Shown here in pieces: positions 57,394 through 64,000 of a DNA stretch of 64,000 bases (its first letter is position 1; the number at the start of each line of letters is the position of its first letter). Made by a program: the position numbers and the translations under genes. The stretch spans positions 13,908,315 to 13,972,314 of the forward strand of contig NC_064239.1 of NCBI RefSeq assembly GCF_023101765.2. The letters run 5' to 3'. Under the pieces are notes generated by a model. It ran no database searches. It was given only the letters and a program-made list of their open reading frames with translations, and was not told the origin of the DNA. The stretch comes from Spodoptera frugiperda. Its lineage: Eukaryota > Arthropoda > Insecta > Lepidoptera > Noctuidae.

Positions 57394-60300
57394 GTACGAG
57401 CACAGCAGGAGATATATATCTGCCAGGCTAGTGCTGCTAGTAGGTGTTCTAGTGTGTTTGATGTATTGTTAGCGTGCGCGGGGCGCGGGGCGGGGGGCGG
57501 GGGCGCGGGGGCGCGGGGTAGTGCACCGTTAGCGCACGCGAGTAATACGATATGTATGGGCTTTCAATAATTTCTATGACGCGCCATGGCAAACCATAAT
57601 GAACTTCGGAATTATTGATGTCGCAGGTGTGAGCCTGCGCGTGTGTGGGTGTCCGTGTACCTGTACACACTCGCTCCAGTTACCGACCACGCGGCGCTCC
57701 ACTGGAGGAGAATGCTGCAAGCACTCAGTCCGCCACTTGTCTGTAATTGGCCGATAAAGTGTTGAAGTAAATGGAATTAGAATGGAATATGTTCGCGCGG
57801 GAGGACGCGAGGACGTGAGGACAGGTACAGGGCAGGTAGCGGGTAGCGGCCGTCCTCTCCGGGTCCGGACAGGTGGACTCTGTCTGCGACCGGAGGGTGG
57901 GAGGGAGGACAAACCTCGTTAGCTGAATATGCACTCCAATCTATAGCGGAATCGAATTTGCGCCCTCGCTGAGCCGAGTGGCCTTTTAAAGGGTCGCGAC
58001 GAGATGTTGATGGATTATTTGTGAAGTGGCCGGCCGCCTTTGAAATCTTTCGCGCGTTAAAACGGAGGTAATCTCAGCGCGACCCTCCCGGCCTCCCGCG
58101 CCCCCTCCCCGTCCCTCCTCCCGCCATTGGCCGCGCGCCTGCACTGTAAACAGCCCGCAGCCTTCGTTTTGTTTACCTAATCATTTTATTGCTGGCCGCC
58201 CCCGCGCCCCCGCGCCCCCGCCCCGCGCCCGCGCGGCTCCCTCCAGCGTGTGCGTTGTTGATGTATTTGCAATGTTGTAATCGGCGACACAACAGATGTC
58301 CCGCCGGCGCTCCCGGCGCGCAGCCCTTCAGGCTCCGGCCTCTTGTACTACAAGCCGCCATTACATTTATCGCTGGGTAAAAAACCGTTCAGTACATACT
58401 CCTGAGAAAAGTCGGTCGCAAGCTGCGCGTAATTTTACATTTTTACCCTAAAAATGTATGTCAGAGGGGTGCGGGACGCGCGGCGGGAGGCGACAGGTCC
58501 CCGCGTCGCTGCGAAATCTCTTTTTTAGCACAAAAACGAAGAACGGAACAATGCCTGACCCATTTCCCGGCCGTGGGAAGGAATAACGTCTCCGCGCGGC
58601 GACGTTTACAATAAAAACTGCATTACCCCACATTTTAAAAAATCCACGATTTATAAAAAACGCGATGCTAACGCAGCCATTGTTCAAAGGGATATTGAAA
58701 TTTTAAACTTGGAAGGGTGAGATGTGTGCGCGAAATAACGGTTTTTTACCAAAAAACTGTGAATCAGCTGCCGAGCGCTGCAAGTCGTTAGCGACGGAGT
58801 CTACTGACCCACTGGCGGACTACTGCAGCGCCCAGCCCCTGCTGGTGGAGCGCCGGAGTAAGAGAGGGTGCTGGACAGCACGGCGTGCTCATTTCATTGC
58901 AGACCTTCTCTTGTTCTTATTGAACGGGAATCCATCACTCTAACTACATTTGTTTATACCGGGGATAACATAGCTCCTCATACACTCAATCTGATTATTT
59001 GACAAAATTTAACGACATAAACATGAGTGCACTGCACCGAGTGCAGTCGGCACAGCGGCTCGCTGGTACATGTTTATGTGTAGATGTATATTTGATACAT
59101 CCTCATTTGTTGCCGATTGTGTAACACTTACATGTGTGATTGTATGGTGAATGTTGAAGTTAATCGAGGAGTTGTTATTGTTGCTAACATCTGCGCCATC
59201 ATATACTCATCTTGTTTTCAATTATAATAATGTTGGATTAGCTACTTCTTGGTTTAAATTGAAACTGTTTTCGGTGTTGGATAGTCCATTTATCGAGGAA
59301 AGCTGTTGACCATGAGCATCACGCTAGGACCGCGACCGCGCGGGAGTCATTAACTAGTAGATAATATTGTTTACATGTCCGCCGGCTGTGGCTCACTTCT
59401 TGGTCGTTCCATGTATTATAATACAGTGCCTTCCTAGAATCCAAATAAATCATTTTCACTTGCCTACACTTTGTCATGGACGTTAGCACTCGCATTACTA
59501 AACAATTCACTTGGCGCTAGTTTCCGCCTTCACAAAACTTGCAATACTACATATGAACCTAGTTCAAACAAATTACGTCCTTAATTTCTATCTGGATAGC
59601 GGCTGTACAGACGTAGTTATACAGGCCTGTAGCAGTCTGCAGCGGTGGGACCAGCATATAGTATACATTCTAATACAGTACTCAACAAATCCAATAATTG
59701 TCTGTAGAACATTCCGAGTCAAGGTGCTGCCAATGCGGGGCTGAGCATCCGATCTCATGCGCTACAATATAATTTGCACACAACAAAATAAACGCGGGTA
59801 AACAGTTTTATAACTTTATACTCAAATAACATCGACATGGCGTTTGGATGTTTTATATCGAGCGACTGTGTGGAGTTGGCAGTGTGCGCGTGTGCGCGCG
59901 TCCACTTTGGTAGACATTTTGGAAACTTGCGCTAGCCCTCACATTGCAGGGCGCATCAACTTGAGTCATTGCTATATGTAACATGCTATTTCATAGACAA
60001 ATAATAAATCTGTACACTGTGCGACGTGCCATTCGATGCGTCGCTCGATCTCTACGATTTCTCTAATCAACTACATTATTTGTAGTCCCCACTCAACCAC
60101 GAGTCGAGTCGCGGGGTGAAGTTAGCGTTACGTCGGCTCTGGTAGCTGACAACCACATCGTGAGACGTGTGAGGCAACAAGTGGCGGAACTGTGGGAGGT
60201 CGAGGGAGGAACATGTGCGGGCTATGTACTGCGGCGGCGAGTGCGGAGTGCAGTATGCAAAGCGGAGGGCGGGGCGAGCGGCGGCCGCGCGCGACCTGCA

Positions 60301-60551
60301 ACGGAAACTACATAAAAAACTGCTGCAATCTGTTCCGCGCCACGTGAAAAGTGAAACGGTGAAGGGTGACCCGCGACACAATACCGAAGGGTTGCATTGT
60401 GCGCGCGCGCAGCTTCACTGCGTGCCCCCCTCCACCCCCCGCGCGCGGCGCAACCCTTCGTACACGTGCGCGTGCGCCATGTACTACATTGTCACGTCGC
60501 ACAATGTTGCCACACAATCACATTTCACTTTTACCAACACTCTCCTTGTTA

Positions 60552-60613
60552 CAGCGTACAATGTACAGCGTACAGCGTACAGCGTACAATGTACAGCGTA
60601 CAGCGTACAGCGA
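60552..60613. repeat. 7-bp minisatellite GTACARY in a 28-bp higher-order pattern
   Basis: Units GTACAAT and GTACAGC alternate as one AAT unit followed by three AGC units, repeated twice. The higher-order period shows duplication of a four-unit block. Confidence 0.85.
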
Positions 60614-60889
60614 CACACTCCGCGCACCACTCCACTCGCTGGCCTCCGCCTAACTTCAATTGCAACAGCTTTATGTTTCTATTTATTTGTCCATCAACGT
60701 CCCTGAATAGTATTTAATCCACATTCAAAATTATTAGGAGAATATAAAATACTACAAAACTAACTGTAACACAATGAGCGCGCATACAACAACTCGAGCC
60801 GCTTCCAGACGCTTTTTGATGATTACAGTATCGAGTCGAAAACGAATATGATAAGTAATGGTTTACAAAAACATGGCCCACATTTACGA

Positions 60890-61078
60890 ATAACGAATAT
60901 TTTTATGGGGACAAGCCACCACAACCTCCCGTACCGCTGCAACTCCTGTACTGTAGATACAACCATGAAAACACAACAGGAGTCCGGCGCATCAGAAGAT
61001 ATTATTAGAGGAGGAGAAAAAAACAAAATAGTTTCCACTTCCCTCGGTGAACTGAACGCGCGAGACAGAATGACGTAG
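60890..61078 (-). repeat. Dispersed repeat family A, copy 3
   Basis: Read on the minus strand, this matches copies at 1367 and 33395, including the GTTCACCGAGGGAAGTGGAA block, the 'tctcctcctctaataatatc' stretch and the 'cttgtccccat' end. Non-coding. Confidence 0.7.
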
Positions 61079-61324
61079 GACTGATAGCATACACGAGACT
61101 ACACAACTGAGCCCAGTCGAGCAACACGGGAATGTGTCGCGGGTAACAAATCAAAAGTTAATTATTTGAATTGGAACGGTTTGTGATGTTTGAGTGCTCA
61201 TTCCTGCTCGTACTGCCCCGAGCTTGCAGTGCGGGCAGAGCACGCATTACCCGGCGTTGCTTCATAATGTAGAGTAACCTCGTACATACCGTGCACCTCC
61301 GCCAGAGGTATTGTAATGCACATG

Positions 61325-61328
<4 letters not shown>

Positions 61329-61377
<49 letters not shown>

Positions 61378-64000
61378 GGATAGTATTTAGTATTGTTTTT
61401 TTGAAATTTTGAAATTTTTTTTTTTGAAATTTATTCGAAAATTTGTACACAAAAAGAGTTACATACATTTCACGTTCAAGTAACATTTACCTTATAATAG
61501 TATAATCATAGCCTTAAGATAATCTATTACTACACTTATATTAAGTTACAAATACAAATGGTGGTAATTTGGAATAAGAATGTAGAGTAGCGTCCTGCCC
61601 GAACTAGGTTTATATTAACCTGTGTTTCAGACCATCACTTTACGACGCTTTTTAACTAGGACAATATTTGTTTATGTTAACCGGATATAAAAGTAATATA
61701 TTAATAACTACGAGAATAAGCATAATTATACGTAAGAGGAGCCTATGTTAATATTACAAGTACTTGCACTACCTAAATAATGCAATCAATCCAAAATTTC
61801 TAGAAGTTTCTCTGTGTCTGTGTAATTGAGTGTTGCTAAATATTCTGATATTAAATAACTACATTTTTTGCAACTAACACTATAGAAGTCTAACAATTTG
61901 TTAAGTTTATTATATAGGAAAGGACCTAAAAAAACATAAAAGCGCCTAGCAAACGCATGTTTAGTTTGAGGCTTTGTGCAAACTAAGTCCTTCCTTCTCT
62001 TGTCAGAGGGTACTGGAACAAAAGGAAGTGCAGTGTGTTGGTGGAGAATTATATTAAGAATAAATAATTGCCGAACTGTTAGCACGTTACATACCTTATA
62101 AAGCTCATGTGTAGGAAATCTAAAGGGGCGAAATGTGGCAACCTTTAAAATTGCTCTTTGAGCACGCTCGAGAGGTAGTAGAGTTGATTTTGCAGCTCCA
62201 CCCCAGGAGGTTATGCAATATGTAATAACAGATTGACACAATGCTAAATAAACCTGTCTAATTAGTTTATAGTCAGCTATGTTACGTAAACTTTTAAAAA
62301 TATAAATTAATTTGCGCATTCTAGTACAGAGTAATTCGATATGTTTACGGAAATTTAAATTGGAGTCAATAGTGACACCTAGGTATTTCAATTGTTCAGC
62401 TTGAACTAATGTGGGGCAAGAACATGCAGTATCAGCGTTTGTGCTACAATTGTGCGCGTAAATGTTTATGTTGCTAAGCGCAGTATTTCTCATTGAGAAT
62501 AAAATGTATTTTGTTTTATCGGGATTTAATGTTAGTAGATTATTCTGGAGCCAGTTAGTCACAATGTTAAAGCCCTTCTGAGCATGTTCATAAACCTCTT
62601 CTTTTGATTTAGCCGAGAACAATATTGCCGTGTCATCCGCATAAGACATTATGATACCATTATGGATTGACTGGCTGCAGAGGTCATTTATATAGATTAA
62701 GAATAAGGTAGGACCCAAAATACTGCCTTGAGGAATGCCAAAACCACTATTTTCAAGTTCAGAACTTGTTTGTTGGCCAATTTTAACACATTGAAGTCGA
62801 TTGCTAAGATAATCTGAGAATAGTAGAAGTTGTGTTCCTCTTATCCCAATTGTTTCAAGCTTGTGCAATAGTAAAGAATTAGAAATAGTGTCGAAGGCTT
62901 TCGCGAGGTCTAGAAAGATCCCAATTGTGTGCATACCATTATCCAGATTGGTACTGATGTAATTAGTCAGTTTGTGTACTGCTTGTGCAGTTGATCTTTT
63001 GGGTCTAAAGCCAAATTGATTATTTGAAAGAAGTTTATTGTCTTCCAGATATTTTATTAACCTATTGTTAATTAATTTTTCTAAAATTTTTGAGAGACCT
63101 GACAGTACTGAGATGGGCCTGTAGTTATCCACACAGTTTTTATCTCCAGCCTTAAATATAGGTGTTACCACTGATTTTTTGAGCAATTTAGGAAAAATTC
63201 CTTCAGACAGACAGATCTGAAAAATGTGGGTTAGCGGAGGGGCAAGAAAGTATTTATATGTTTTTAGTATATTATTAGGAATGTTATCCCACCCAGTAGC
63301 ACAATTATCCTTGAGCCCGTTAATTATTCCCATTACTTCATCGATGTCGGTATTTAGTAAAACAAAAGAATTCGACGTAGATTTTGACATTAGATTTTGT
63401 GTGGAATGTCCAACATACTTCAACGATTTTTCAGCAAGATTTTTGCCTATGTTAGCAAAAAAATTGTTTACTTTATTAGTTGCTTCGGACGGCGTTACAT
63501 CAGTAGATAATAAAACCAGCGGAGGTTCCGGATTTTTATATCTAAGTGTATTTCTTTTAATAAATTTCCACACCAGTTTACTGCTTTTTCCAGCCTTCTG
63601 TAATTCACTTCTGTCATATTGATTTTTTATTCTTTTTAAAAGATTATTACAGAAATTTCGATACCTTTTATAAGTGATAGAAAGTATTTCGTTATCAGGT
63701 GCATGTTTTGATTTTTGGTGGAGTCTATCTCTGTGTCTTATACAACGAACTAGTCCTGGCGTGACCCATGGTTTAAGACAGCTATACTTTCTAGGCATCG
63801 TCTTAGTAATCGTATTTTGTCTAATTACATTTTGTAGCGAAATTATGAAATAACTTAAAGAAAAATTTACATCAGTTGAATTAAAAACTGGGTCAAAATT
63901 AATGCCTCGTATGTCAGATTCGAGTGTTGTCATATTGAACTTAGTGTAGCTACGCATGCAGTTTAATCTAGGTGAATTTATATGTAACGTTAGTAAAACA
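61329..64000 (-). mobile_element. CR1/Jockey-type LINE, 3' part, apparently young
   Basis: A 44-nt uninterrupted T run at 61329-61372 is the poly(A) tail of a minus-strand element. The 3' UTR is 61373-61785, and the reverse-transcriptase ORF follows to the window edge without a stop. The endonuclease domain and 5' end lie beyond the window. The uninterrupted tail and intact reading frame indicate a recent insertion. A target duplication could not be tested because the 5' end is missing. Confidence 0.9.
61786..64000 (-). CDS. Non-LTR retrotransposon ORF2 (reverse transcriptase), partial
   Basis: This protein would copy LINE RNA into DNA at the nicked target site (target-primed reverse transcription). 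The frame is open from the window edge to a stop at 61786. The first in-window ATG (63957) gives 723 residues, but coding continues upstream in frame, so that ATG is not the true start. Counting from it, RT motifs appear in order: NYRPIS at 278-283, the catalytic Asp block FLDLAKAFD at 348-356, GIPQGSILGP at 407-416 and the YADD active site at 439-442. Thumb and C-terminal regions follow, including a SWGG motif. The N-terminal 200 residues are the linker after the endonuclease, which is off the window. All catalytic residues are present and there are no breaks. Clade within the CR1/Jockey group is not resolved. Confidence 0.95.
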   Translation of the reverse strand, partial: VLLTLHINSPRLNCMRSYTKFNMTTLESDIRGINFDPVFNSTDVNFSLSYFIISLQNVIRQNTITKTMPRKYSCLKPWVTPGLVRCIRHRDRLHQKSKHAPDNEILSITYKRYRNFCNNLLKRIKNQYDRSELQKAGKSSKLVWKFIKRNTLRYKNPEPPLVLLSTDVTPSEATNKVNNFFANIGKNLAEKSLKYVGHSTQNLMSKSTSNSFVLLNTDIDEVMGIINGLKDNCATGWDNIPNNILKTYKYFLAPPLTHIFQICLSEGIFPKLLKKSVVTPIFKAGDKNCVDNYRPISVLSGLSKILEKLINNRLIKYLEDNKLLSNNQFGFRPKRSTAQAVHKLTNYISTNLDNGMHTIGIFLDLAKAFDTISNSLLLHKLETIGIRGTQLLLFSDYLSNRLQCVKIGQQTSSELENSGFGIPQGSILGPTLFLIYINDLCSQSIHNGIIMSYADDTAILFSAKSKEEVYEHAQKGFNIVTNWLQNNLLTLNPDKTKYILFSMRNTALSNINIYAHNCSTNADTACSCPTLVQAEQLKYLGVTIDSNLNFRKHIELLCTRMRKLIYIFKSLRNIADYKLIRQVYLALCQSVITYCITSWGGAAKSTLLPLERAQRAILKVATFRPFRFPTHELYKVCNVLTVRQLFILNIILHQHTALPFVPVPSDKRRKDLVCTKPQTKHAFARRFYVFLGPFLYNKLNKLLDFYSVSCKKCSYLISEYLATLNYTDTEKLLEILD

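Larger units (their letters stand above)
57394..61328. other. Non-coding; G-rich tracts, minisatellite, possible micro-exon
   Basis: GGGGCGC-class tracts lie at 57478-57518 (G on plus) and 58197-58234 (G on minus). A 29-bp piece at 58829-58857 between tactgcag and gtaaga encodes AQPLLVERR with all nine third positions G or C, but is too short to call. A 7-bp minisatellite is at 60552-60613. Dispersed repeat family A, copy 3, is at 60890-61078. Nothing else is supported. Confidence 0.4.

Noticed and set aside
58829..58857. 29-bp micro-exon encoding AQPLLVERR
   Set aside because: All third positions are G or C and a gtaaga donor follows, but it is too short and the acceptor is ambiguous.

Overview
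The window looks like nuclear DNA from a moth or butterfly (Lepidoptera). I infer this from the repeats. There is a tRNA-headed SINE whose tail carries the 'accccttnngggataaaaggc-tgacgtt' phrase, LINE 3' ends with the 'atcgcttaccatcaggtga' and 'aaaggcaaagtcaaagt' phrases, and a 'tgcgaagctggggcgggtcgc' element end, all familiar from lepidopteran genomes. Nothing resembles a bacterial or viral gene set, and most open frames over 60 codons are chance frames in GC-rich DNA.

Layout. Most of the window is a mosaic of CpG-rich, island-like DNA and AT-rich transposon insertions, as expected for long introns or the flank of a developmental-type gene. A few short plus-strand segments look like real exons because they have splice sites and an extreme G/C bias at third codon positions: 25895-26006, 29304-29418 (starts with ATG, behind a predicted Inr+DPE promoter), 42316-42375, 46307-46370 and, less surely, 57182-57393. 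Both candidate upstream exons end in phase 1 and the 42316 exon enters in phase 1, so they could be alternative 5' exons of one long gene. I do not recognise the protein.

Mobile DNA. At the right edge is an apparently intact, minus-strand, CR1/Jockey-type LINE (RT open frame running off the window, 44-nt poly(A) tail). Others are a broken LINE 3' end (27.0 kb), LINE 3' tails, an intact SINE with a 14-bp target duplication (35.3 kb) inside an older repeat whose inverted copy at 40.2 kb preserves the empty site, a 375-bp hAT-type MITE with a perfect 8-bp duplication and nine ACCGGT boxes (11.4 kb), a 1.1-kb terminal-inverted-repeat element with a relic coding block (54.2-55.3 kb), and an element with a 140-bp almost perfect palindrome (5.3 kb).

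Other structure: a 63-bp near-perfect hairpin at 1.8 kb, at least ten dispersed GGGGCGC-type tracts able to form G-quadruplexes on either strand, five exact GCGCATGCGC (NRF-1/Erect wing-like) palindromes, and several 7- to 12-bp minisatellites. No rRNA, tRNA, CRISPR or confident miRNA gene was found. No multi-gene system is evident; the most informative leads are the exon chain, the long hairpins and the ACCGGT-rich MITE.
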